DNA of 64,000 nt, from positions 1 through 64,000 of the IMG/VR virus record IMGVR_UViG_3300031455_000001; one strand, written 5' to 3'. A program made the position numbers and the translations under genes. Source of the stretch: a virus. Positions 52,792-59,737 of this stretch are shown piece by piece. Within the stretch, counting starts at the first letter, position 1. Each line of letters opens with the position of its first letter. A model generated the notes under the pieces. It searched no databases. It had not been told where the DNA came from and was given only the letters and a program-made list of their open reading frames with translations.

Positions 52792-54739
52792 GCGATTCTT
52801 TTAGGTATTCGTGAAGATTATCTTCAATAAACTGCTTTCTTTCTTCTAGGTTATCACCAAGAAACATGTTAAATGCTTTAACGGTTTTTTCAACATCTTC
52901 AGGTACAACTTGAATCAATTTTCTAGTTTCTGGATTCATTGTTGTTTCCCACATCATTTCTGCTGTGTTTTCTCCCAAACCTTTTGATCTTTGTACAGTA
53001 AAACTACCCTTCATTTTTGAAACAATTAAATCTTTCTCCTTATCACTGTATGCGAAAACAGAAACATCATTCTGTTCTATTTCATATAGAGGTGATTCAA
53101 CAATATAAACACAACCATCTTCAATTAGAGTTGGCATGAGTCGATGAATGAGAGTCAATATTAATGTACGAATGTGGAAGCCATCAACGTCTGCGTCCGT
53201 TGTGATTACAATTTTTGACCATCGCAAATTATTCTTATCAAATGTATGAAGGTCTTTAGCGTGTTTTGATTTTACTTCTACTCCACATCCAAAAAGCCTA
53301 ATCATATCAACTATAATATCGTTTTTAAATATCTTATCGTAGTCAGCCTTTAGACAGTTGAGAATTTTTCCACGCAAGGCATAGATGGCTTGAATTTTCT
53401 CATCTCTTCCCATCTTTGTTGAGCCTAATGCTGATTTCCCTTCTACAAGATATAATTCAGTTTTAGTATTGTCTTTTGATTTACAGTTCACGAAGCCATC
53501 TACTCTATTGCTAAGATTGTTCACTGTTCCAGAGAGCTTCTTTTTGATATCTAATCTTGTTTTTTCCGAATGCTCTCTAACCTTCTTGCTAACCAATACA
53601 TGTTTTGCGATTAAATCCATTTCGCTTTTGTTCTCAATAGAATAAGAAGCAAAGAAATTATCTAAAATATCCCTCATTACCGATTCATAATATTTTACGT
53701 AAGATGCAAACTTGGTTTGATTTGCGAACACAGGAAAATAAGATTTAAAATCAATTACATAATTTAAACCCAATAAAACATCTTCTCTAGTTATTTGCTT
53801 TTCATTCTTTTTATACATTCCATTATCACGAATATATTTATTTAAAATACTACGCAATCCGTTTACCAGTCCATCAAAAATTGTTCCGTGGTGTATTAAA
53901 TTGCTACCATTTAAAAACTCAATCTGTGTACAATCTTCATCTTGTCTTGTGTATTTTATGGAAATTGAGGCTTGTATATCATCTACAACATTTTCACCAT
54001 TCTGTTTAGAATTATGAGATGTATTTTTAGAAAAGTGAATTGTTTCATGGATTGCCTCCAGATCAGAAGTGCTATATTCTAAAAACTCTTTCGTATCTTC
54101 ATAACTATACAATTCTTTTACTCCATTAACCTCATCGAAAACCTCAACTGAGCCATTAATTAAAGATGCTTGCTGAGATGCTATTTCACAAAGCTCTTCA
54201 AATGTGAAGTAATTTCCCTCGTATATATCATCGTCTAAAGTGTATTTGATCTTTGTATATGTATTATCTGATTTTCCAATTATACTTAAAGGTTTTACAT
54301 TTTCACCTTTGTGATAAGAAATTGAGTAAATATTCTTGTCAGGTCTTGACACCTCAAATGTTACATCTTGTGCTGAGAAAGTTAGTACGGTGTTGAAAAC
54401 GCCATTCACCCCAACAGTGTAATCGCTATTGTTTATGCCATTATCATATTTTGTCCCTGCAAACAATGTTTCAAATAGTAATTTATAATTCTCAACTCCC
54501 TCTGAATTTACTCCATCTATAGGAAGTCCTTGACAGTTATCTTCTATCGTTAAAGTCTTATCATTATGTAAAGTGATTTTTATCTTATCTCCATTGCCCT
54601 TATTGATCTCATCTGCACTATTTCCAACCAATTCCTTCACGGTGTGAATGACGGCAATGTGATTGGACGCACCTAACCATACCGAAATCTTTTTTCTAAC
54701 TTTCTCTTTTTCAGTTAACTGCTTTATATTCTCTGACAT
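52784..54739 (-). CDS. Type II DNA topoisomerase, subunit B (ParE/GyrB-like)
   Basis: 651 residues. GHKL ATPase motifs: VKELVGNSADEIN and IEDNCQGLP; Toprim motifs: LVEGKSALGS and TDADVDGFHIRTL. Length and order match ParE. The usual Asp before Asn in the first motif is Gly, an odd change, though the catalytic Glu remains. Behind the 54769 promoter with AGGACGGTG near ATG. Confidence 0.92.
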   Translation of the reverse strand: MSENIKQLTEKEKVRKKISVWLGASNHIAVIHTVKELVGNSADEINKGNGDKIKITLHNDKTLTIEDNCQGLPIDGVNSEGVENYKLLFETLFAGTKYDNGINNSDYTVGVNGVFNTVLTFSAQDVTFEVSRPDKNIYSISYHKGENVKPLSIIGKSDNTYTKIKYTLDDDIYEGNYFTFEELCEIASQQASLINGSVEVFDEVNGVKELYSYEDTKEFLEYSTSDLEAIHETIHFSKNTSHNSKQNGENVVDDIQASISIKYTRQDEDCTQIEFLNGSNLIHHGTIFDGLVNGLRSILNKYIRDNGMYKKNEKQITREDVLLGLNYVIDFKSYFPVFANQTKFASYVKYYESVMRDILDNFFASYSIENKSEMDLIAKHVLVSKKVREHSEKTRLDIKKKLSGTVNNLSNRVDGFVNCKSKDNTKTELYLVEGKSALGSTKMGRDEKIQAIYALRGKILNCLKADYDKIFKNDIIVDMIRLFGCGVEVKSKHAKDLHTFDKNNLRWSKIVITTDADVDGFHIRTLILTLIHRLMPTLIEDGCVYIVESPLYEIEQNDVSVFAYSDKEKDLIVSKMKGSFTVQRSKGLGENTAEMMWETTMNPETRKLIQVVPEDVEKTVKAFNMFLGDNLEERKQFIEDNLHEYLKESLD

Positions 54740-54768
54740 TGAATCACCGTCCTTTTATCTATATGTTT

Positions 54769-54797
54769 ATTATATCATTAATTATTGCACTTGTCAA
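54769..54797 (-). promoter_or_regulatory. Promoter for topoisomerase subunit B
   Basis: TTGACA at 54792-54797, spacer AGTGCAATAATTAATGA, TATAAT at 54769-54774. Confidence 0.85.
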
Positions 54798-55521
54798 GAA
54801 CACTTCTTTTAACAAGCTCCATGATTAAGTTTTCGATCTTCTTTTTTAATTCCTCATTAGGTTCAAATGAGTGATATTTCTGCTTTAAATTAACAAATTT
54901 AGAGTCGTGATAATGCTTGATAAAATTTACGAAAACATCTTTTGTAAAAAAACCCTCTCTGATTGATTGCATGAACTCTAAGTCTTCACCTTCATATGTG
55001 ATTGCGCCTTTAAAATCTTCAAAATTAGTTGCTTCAAAATCAACGATCACCTTAAGACATCTATATGCATGTTGGGCTTGTTTTGTATCATAGGAGTATC
55101 TCTCCACCAGATGTTGTGTTCCTTCTGTACCTTTATGTAACAAAGACATCTTTCGATTGTGCATGCCACCACAAGCATTAAATAAGTAGGGCAGATTCAT
55201 TTTAAAAATATCTTTTCTTAGTGAAAAAATCTCTTCTAGTTCTGGATTCCCTTGTGGAATGGTCAATTCATTTGATGCTAACACTTCAAGAAAATTTATA
55301 TTTGATTTAAAAAACAATTGAGATAATTTTCTGACATCATGGATATCATGATCTTCTGTTTCAGTTACCGTCATTTTTGAATACTGTTTTCCTGTATATA
55401 GATCTTCAAATGTTGGAGCAACAAATAATTTATAATCTTTATCAGATTCTTCTGTTGCAAGGTTATAATTCCATGAACCAACAAGGGCTTTTAGTAAAAT
55501 TTCTCTGTCTTCAATTTTCAT
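54778..55521 (-). CDS. COG3541-like nucleotidyltransferase
   Basis: 247 residues from ATG 55521 behind AAGGAG. LVGSWNYNLATEESDKDYKLFV is the GS...SDxD active site. The long helical part with GGMHNRKMS, KQAQHAYRCLKVI fits the YcgL/COG3541 group found in many phages. The substrate is unknown; RNA end modification is a common guess. Distinct from the shorter protein at 39932. Confidence 0.8.
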   Translation of the reverse strand: MKIEDREILLKALVGSWNYNLATEESDKDYKLFVAPTFEDLYTGKQYSKMTVTETEDHDIHDVRKLSQLFFKSNINFLEVLASNELTIPQGNPELEEIFSLRKDIFKMNLPYLFNACGGMHNRKMSLLHKGTEGTQHLVERYSYDTKQAQHAYRCLKVIVDFEATNFEDFKGAITYEGEDLEFMQSIREGFFTKDVFVNFIKHYHDSKFVNLKQKYHSFEPNEELKKKIENLIMELVKRSVLDKCNN

Positions 55522-55526
55522 CAAAT

Positions 55527-56306
55527 TTACTCCTTACTATATAATTCTGGATATTTATCTTTTAAGTAGCTCCAACTTACACCTTTAAGTATAGACCTCA
55601 CTTGGGATATGGAAATACTATATTTTTTAGATAATTCTTTTTGTGTAATTTTACCTTTCCTATATTCTTTTATCATGCAGATAACCGATCCTTCTGCCAT
55701 CTTTGATCTTGGATGTTTTTCTCCAGTATTTAAATCACTCAAATGATTTTTTAAATCATCCCATTCTCCATTTGCAAACTTGTCTTTTCTAGTTTTACTG
55801 ATCTTTATATAGGCTTCATCTGGTAATTTTCTATTACTATAGTCTAAACCCATATGAGATTCGCTTATCTTCTTTTTTGTTTCTTCTGATAATTTCTTAC
55901 CATAATTATAATGTTTTTCACCACTACGATTTTTAAAATTTTCCTTTGTTTCTTCTGAATGTTTGAAACCTAATGTAGAACCTGCGTTCTTAAGTATATT
56001 GTATCCAATCTCTCTATTGTATGACTGCAAATAATCAAGCCAATATTGTTCTCTGATAAGTATAGCATCTACCTCCACTATTTCGATTATTAAAAATTCA
56101 AAAGCCTTTTCTTCGTATTTATTCCAAGCATTTTGTAAATATTTATTTCTGTGCTTATTTCCCCTTAGATTTCTCCTATGATCGGAAAATCTAAGTTTTA
56201 TATTAACAGAGCTACCAATATACATTTTTCCATTAATAACATTTTCTAATTTGTAAATTCCGCTCTCCACAACATTACTCTTTCCCTTATGTTTCACATG
56301 AAACAT
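55527..56306 (-). CDS. GIY-YIG homing endonuclease
   Basis: 259 residues. GIYKLENVINGKMYIGSS is the catalytic GIY-YIG core, with YWLDYLQSYNREIGYN later. NUMOD3-like repeats (GFKHSEETKENFKNRSGEKH, SEETKKKISESHMG) and a helix-turn-helix (TQKELSKKYSISISQVRSIL) bind DNA. It is free-standing and likely moves itself into unmarked phages. The ATG at 56306 encodes MFHVKH from a parS-like site; a GTG at 56270 gives the more usual short lead MESGIYKL and may be the true start. Confidence 0.9.
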   Translation of the reverse strand: MFHVKHKGKSNVVESGIYKLENVINGKMYIGSSVNIKLRFSDHRRNLRGNKHRNKYLQNAWNKYEEKAFEFLIIEIVEVDAILIREQYWLDYLQSYNREIGYNILKNAGSTLGFKHSEETKENFKNRSGEKHYNYGKKLSEETKKKISESHMGLDYSNRKLPDEAYIKISKTRKDKFANGEWDDLKNHLSDLNTGEKHPRSKMAEGSVICMIKEYRKGKITQKELSKKYSISISQVRSILKGVSWSYLKDKYPELYSKE

Positions 56307-56499
56307 TTTTTATAATCTCATTTGCTAAATCTAATGCTTCCTCTTTTGTTATTGCCACTACTGCACTAAATTCAGCTTCAAACTCCTCATCATAGTTAAT
56401 TACTTCAATAAAAAATAAATCAGAATTTGCTTCTTCATTATCAATTACTACACGATCTCTTTTATAATCATCTATTTTAGTGAAATATATTTTTTTCAT
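56287..56499 (-). CDS. Small unknown protein ending inside a parS-like site
   Basis: 70 residues from ATG 56499 behind AAGGAG. KKIYFTKIDDYKRDRVVIDN then AITKEEALDLANEIIK. Its last residues NVSCET are encoded by parS-like site 6. Unknown. Confidence 0.6.
   Translation of the reverse strand: MKKIYFTKIDDYKRDRVVIDNEEANSDLFFIEVINYDEEFEAEFSAVVAITKEEALDLANEIIKNVSCET
56290..56305. other. parS-like site 6 (one mismatch), in coding DNA
   Basis: TGTTTCACATGAAACA on the plus strand. It encodes the end of the 56499 protein in one frame and, if the ATG is used, the start of the homing endonuclease in another. Confidence 0.7.
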
Positions 56500-56514
56500 A
56501 TGAATCACTCCTTA

Positions 56515-56530
56515 TGTTTCACGTGAAACA
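56515..56530. other. parS-like centromere site 7 (exact)
   Basis: TGTTTCACGTGAAACA, exactly between the stop at 56532 and the AAGGAG of the 56499 gene. Confidence 0.9.
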
Positions 56531-56531
56531 T

Positions 56532-56939
56532 TTAATAATCCCTTTTTCCACAGTCTTTACAAAGTGGAAAATCAACCAGATTGTGAATAGTCATTTCTAC
56601 ACAACAATCGACACAAAAATCTTTACCGCAAGACTCACACTCTGCAATGTAGTCTTCACTTGTGCTTTCGCACATGTGACAAAATTTATAGTTGCGAATA
56701 TATTCATTATTATCTAACATTTCTCTAATTACTTTAATTTGATCCACCGTTGCGTCTGGATTTCTGTTTAGCCAGTGACCCAATTCATTCCATCTTATTG
56801 CCTGCTTATTTTTATATGTATTACATATTTTCTGAATATGAAAACGTGCTTGATCATTCAAATGAATACTATGTGCAACATTGACCTCATGAATTAATCT
56901 GTCAATCATTTCTTGTGTTAATTTTTCATAATTTTCCAC
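56532..56939 (-). CDS. Protein with C-terminal zinc domain
   Basis: 135 residues, GTG start behind GGAGG. A helical N-terminus is followed by eight or more cysteines (FCHMCEST, CESCGKDFCVDCC, LCKDCGKRD), forming two zinc sites of a B-box or treble-clef style. Unknown function. Confidence 0.65.
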   Translation of the reverse strand: MENYEKLTQEMIDRLIHEVNVAHSIHLNDQARFHIQKICNTYKNKQAIRWNELGHWLNRNPDATVDQIKVIREMLDNNEYIRNYKFCHMCESTSEDYIAECESCGKDFCVDCCVEMTIHNLVDFPLCKDCGKRDY

Positions 56940-56973
56940 TAGATTAATCTCCTCCTTGTTATGTTCAGATGGG

Positions 56974-57231
56974 TTACTTGAAACTGTTGGCTTTAATCAT
57001 TCCTAGTAACCCTTCATATATATGTACTTCTCTTTCAATTTCTATTAAAAGTTGAGGTTGCTCCTCATAGATCGTACCTTCGTGATGCTTCAATAATTCC
57101 TTTGACCGTTCTACTCCATCATTCATAAATCCAATTAGGCGATCTATATCGACTTGAATATAAGGATTTTTATCTATTCCTATTTTCGATGAATTACATT
57201 TAAACTCTTTTGAAATGGCTTTGCTAGTCAT
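56974..57231 (-). CDS. Small helical protein
   Basis: 85 residues from ATG 57231 behind GAGG; a longer frame covers the upstream gene and is not used. VDIDRLIGFMNDGVERSKELL and IEIEREVHIYEGLLG form helices. Unknown. Confidence 0.55.
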   Translation of the reverse strand: MTSKAISKEFKCNSSKIGIDKNPYIQVDIDRLIGFMNDGVERSKELLKHHEGTIYEEQPQLLIEIEREVHIYEGLLGMIKANSFK

Positions 57232-57379
57232 GCTTTTCCTCATGGTATATAGGAGTAACAGGTGGCATCTTTGGGTTAATTTCGTGACTTGGCTTTTCAA
57301 CTGATAGGCTACTGTTAATCTGTTGAAACGGACGAAACAAGATTCTTACTATAAGTTCAATTGGATTATTTTTTCTCAT
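57224..57379 (-). CDS. Small unknown protein
   Basis: 51 residues from ATG 57379 behind AAGGAGGG. MRKNNPIELIVRILFRPFQQ is a basic amphipathic lead, then a Pro-rich tail (KMPPVTPIYHEE). It overlaps both neighbours by 8-14 bases, so translation is coupled. Unknown. Confidence 0.6.
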   Translation of the reverse strand: MRKNNPIELIVRILFRPFQQINSSLSVEKPSHEINPKMPPVTPIYHEEKHD

Positions 57380-57551
57380 TAAAAATCCCTCCTTTTGAAA
57401 TTTCAGACATAGGCATGAAATTTCCTTCGTAACATCTCTTGCAGTGGTATATACTTAAGTCTATTTCCTCCCAATAAGTCTTAACCATCTCATTTGATAA
57501 AAATTCATCTCCACAATGGTCGCAATTTCGTTTTGGTTTTACATTTTTCAT
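57366..57551 (-). CDS. Small zinc-finger protein
   Basis: 61 residues. CDHCGDEF and YHCKRCYEG give a four-Cys site. GGGTGG precedes ATG. Unknown function. Confidence 0.65.
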   Translation of the reverse strand: MKNVKPKRNCDHCGDEFLSNEMVKTYWEEIDLSIYHCKRCYEGNFMPMSEISKGGIFNEKK

Positions 57552-57594
57552 ATAACAACCACCCTTACCACCCTTTTTGTGGACAAAGGTTTAG

Positions 57595-57843
57595 TTAATA
57601 AGAAACAAATACCTGTTTCCCATCTTCAAAATCTCTCTTAGCAGAAATATATTTTTTATATTCCTCGCAGTATTTTTTAAGTTCATTGAATCCTCTTCCT
57701 GTCTCACTTCTGAATTGCTGTAACGCACTTCTATCATCATCTTTTTCAATCAAAGCCTTTACTTCGTCACTCATATACCTAAAATGGTCATACTGTATGT
57801 CATATCCAGTAAAATCATCTTTTGTTGCAGGTCTGAAAAACAT
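57595..57843 (-). CDS. Small unknown protein
   Basis: 82 residues from ATG 57843 behind AGGAGGGGAGG. FFRPATKDDFTGYDIQYDHF then helices. The leader holds the CCGTTCGA box and a palindrome. Unknown. Confidence 0.6.
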   Translation of the reverse strand: MFFRPATKDDFTGYDIQYDHFRYMSDEVKALIEKDDDRSALQQFRSETGRGFNELKKYCEEYKKYISAKRDFEDGKQVFVSY

Positions 57844-57865
57844 TACCTCCCCTCCTATATCGTTC

Positions 57866-57880
57866 AACTGTCCGACAGTT
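57866..57880. promoter_or_regulatory. Operator-like inverted repeat
   Basis: AACTGTCCGACAGTT, 6-base arms around 3 bases, directly next to the box at 57879 and an 11-base CGAACGGTTCG palindrome. Possible protein-binding site or small RNA hairpin. Confidence 0.4.
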
Positions 57881-57891
57881 TAATCGAACGG
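57879..57891 (-). repeat. CCGTTCGA intercistronic box, copy c
   Basis: On the minus strand CCGTTCGATTAAA, just after the stop of the 57897 gene. Compare 40879 and 41165. Confidence 0.6.
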
Positions 57892-57896
57892 TTCGG

Positions 57897-58121
57897 CTAT
57901 TCTTGACCAACAAATGTGTTGTAATTAGTAGGAATATTTAATTGTACATAAAAGTCTTTTTCGCAATGATCGCATTCCGTTTCAATAACCTCTTCATCTT
58001 CAAATATTTCAAAGCACCTGTTTAAATCAGTTACCTCTTGTTCTTCTCCACAATGAGGACAAATCGGATATTGATTCTTCCATAGCTTTATATCATTATC
58101 TTGATACAATCTTTTACTCAT
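57897..58121 (-). CDS. Zinc-ribbon protein
   Basis: 74 residues from ATG 58121; the ATG 9 bases upstream touches the GGGAGG site. CPHCGEEQEV and CDHCEKDFYV form a zinc ribbon of the kind seen in small phage DNA-binding proteins. It lies downstream of the second parS cassette. Confidence 0.7.
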   Translation of the reverse strand: MSKRLYQDNDIKLWKNQYPICPHCGEEQEVTDLNRCFEIFEDEEVIETECDHCEKDFYVQLNIPTNYNTFVGQE

Positions 58122-58139
58122 TACTTTCATTCCTCCCTA

Positions 58140-58177
58140 TATGGTTCTATTACGTGGTAATTGTTCCACGTGAAACA
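58140..58177. repeat. Duplicated cassette, copy 2: 16-bp box plus parS
   Basis: TATGGTTCTATTACGT at 58140-58155, six bases, parS site 8. Box and spacing equal copy 1 at 41646-41683. Confidence 0.8.
58162..58177. other. parS-like centromere site 8 (exact)
   Basis: TGTTCCACGTGAAACA, the alternative exact form of the Spo0J site. Confidence 0.9.
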
Positions 58178-58214
58178 ATTAGATAAAATTCTTCTATTAT
58201 CCAAATATTATCTC

Positions 58215-58254
58215 CCGAATACTCCCATATGCTACCGAATACTCCCATATGCTA
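58215..58254. repeat. Tandem 20-bp direct repeat
   Basis: Two perfect copies of CCGAATACTCCCATATGCTA, next to each other in the 58178-58269 gap. A related 16-mer lies near 42299 in the other orientation. Confidence 0.85.
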
Positions 58255-58269
58255 CAATTACCTAACCCT

Positions 58270-58536
58270 TTAATTTAACTTATTTTTTAGGAACTCAATA
58301 AAGTCATCGTCTTCAACATTGTAGAGTTCTATTTCGATGTCTTCAATAATATACCTGTCATAACTTTCTCTCAAAACTCTATACTCGTATTTGCGATTGT
58401 TGAGACTGTTATATTCCCAAGTTAAATTGCTTATTAATTGATTAAACCTTGTGTCTGGTTGTTTTTCCCAAATTTCTTCCAACAAGCTCATGACCACTTT
58501 AATTCTTTTTGGATCTCTAGTGTTATGATTTTTCAT
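58270..58536 (-). CDS. Small unknown protein
   Basis: 88 residues behind AAGGAATAG. Charged helices (RIKVVMSLLEEIWEKQ; YRVLRESYDRYIIEDIEIEL) and an acidic end. Unknown. Confidence 0.55.
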   Translation of the reverse strand: MKNHNTRDPKRIKVVMSLLEEIWEKQPDTRFNQLISNLTWEYNSLNNRKYEYRVLRESYDRYIIEDIEIELYNVEDDDFIEFLKNKLN

Positions 58537-58819
58537 TTAAACCACTATTCCTTCTCTTGTAGTTTTCTCGTAGCTTCTCTTTTTTCAGCTTCCTATAGTA
58601 GTCATCTTTATTTACTTTTTTCTCTTTATTACATTTAGGGCAATATAAGATAAGTGATTTGTAAAGCCGAACTTTTCCTACTTCGTCAATGTAGGGCTTG
58701 GTTATTGTATCTATCTCTTCATATTCATGATCGCACTTGTTGCGTGATTTAAAAAAATCTCCTGAATATACTCCTAACCATAACGATGATATAAGGATCA
58801 TTCCGATAATAAAAGTCAT
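58523..58819 (-). CDS. Membrane-anchored zinc protein, paralogue of 39696
   Basis: 98 residues. An N-terminal membrane helix (FIIGMILISSLWLGVYSG) is followed by CDHEYEEI and LYCPKCNKEKKVNKDDYY, the same order as in the 39696 gene, and a basic tail. GAGAGGTG precedes ATG. Unknown. Confidence 0.6.
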   Translation of the reverse strand: MTFIIGMILISSLWLGVYSGDFFKSRNKCDHEYEEIDTITKPYIDEVGKVRLYKSLILYCPKCNKEKKVNKDDYYRKLKKEKLRENYKRRNSGLNEKS

Positions 58820-58831
58820 ATTATCACCTCT

Positions 58832-59287
58832 CTACATTAGTTTGTATAATGTTACTGAATATCCATCAAAGGCATCCATTAAATGATTGTCAACTACGCT
58901 CCATTTTGCGCCACCAAGACCACAGCCAACCCTGTAAGGCATTGCCACTGAGAGGCTGTTCAGTTCAGCAAACTTCCTTACAGTATTGAAACATTGTAAC
59001 AATGCGTCTGTATCAGTGTATTGTTTATCTCTGCCATAATAATTTTGACCAAACATATTAAATATCATTTTATCCTCAACTTTGACTCCTTGGATATACC
59101 CCAGAAGATTCTTTCTTTTTTCATCACTTAGATCTTGTGTTAAGTCTTTGTAATCGTAAAAGACTTGTGGATATTTCTTTTTGATCTGTAAAGCTAAACC
59201 TGCTCCAAAAACTCCTCTGCAATTTACTTGATGTGCAATGATATCTTCCTTAGCCTCTAGAATGTCTCCATAGATAAGCTTTATCAT
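58832..59287 (-). CDS. Macro-domain protein (Poa1-like)
   Basis: 151 residues, a single macro domain: YGDILEAKEDIIAHQVNCRGVFGAGLA, NMFGQNYYGRD, MPYRVGCGLGGAKW. Such domains bind ADP-ribose and often remove it from proteins or hydrolyse ADP-ribose-1''-phosphate. In a phage it may undo ADP-ribosylation or consume NAD-derived defence signals. The start codon of the next gene overlaps its stop region. GAGGTG precedes ATG. Confidence 0.88.
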   Translation of the reverse strand: MIKLIYGDILEAKEDIIAHQVNCRGVFGAGLALQIKKKYPQVFYDYKDLTQDLSDEKRKNLLGYIQGVKVEDKMIFNMFGQNYYGRDKQYTDTDALLQCFNTVRKFAELNSLSVAMPYRVGCGLGGAKWSVVDNHLMDAFDGYSVTLYKLM

Positions 59288-59736
59288 TAAATCACCTCAT
59301 CCATCCCTAAATTGGCAAGTGCATCTGCGCGCTCGTTCCCTTCGTGACCCGCATGACCTTTTATTTTTAAGATTTCAATATCACTTTGTAACGATACAAG
59401 TTCATCTAGCCTTTTCCATAAATCTAAATTTAAAATAGGTTTCTTGTCAGCCTTTCTCCATCCTTTTTTCTTCCATCCTGCAACCCACTGATTAATTCCA
59501 TTTACTACATATGCTGAGTCTGCATAGATGCGTATAGGTGTATCTCTCGTATGTACAGCTTCAAGCGCTTTTATAACTCCTGTTAATTCCATTTGATTAT
59601 TGGAAGCACCTTTTTCACCGCCATACAGCTCTTTTTTTATTTCACCATATTGGAGCAACGCACCCCAACCTCCAATGCTATCAAGGCTTCCATTCCCGCG
59701 GCTTCCACCGTCTGTGTATACGATTATTTCTGACAT
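59287..59736 (-). CDS. rnhA: Ribonuclease HI
   Basis: 149 residues from ATG 59736 behind GGAGAG. Catalytic acidic residues lie in VYTDGGSRGNG, NNQMELTGVI, IYADSAYV and GNERADALA; the basic handle (WVAGWKKKGWRKADKK) is present. It removes RNA from RNA-DNA hybrids, such as primers. It abuts the SpoT-like gene and the macro gene. Confidence 0.95.
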   Translation of the reverse strand: MSEIIVYTDGGSRGNGSLDSIGGWGALLQYGEIKKELYGGEKGASNNQMELTGVIKALEAVHTRDTPIRIYADSAYVVNGINQWVAGWKKKGWRKADKKPILNLDLWKRLDELVSLQSDIEILKIKGHAGHEGNERADALANLGMDEVI

Positions 59737-59737
59737 A

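Noticed and set aside
56514-56717. Plus-strand frame starting MFHVKH
   Set aside because: The start is the parS palindrome and the frame is antisense to the zinc protein at 56532. It has no ribosome site.
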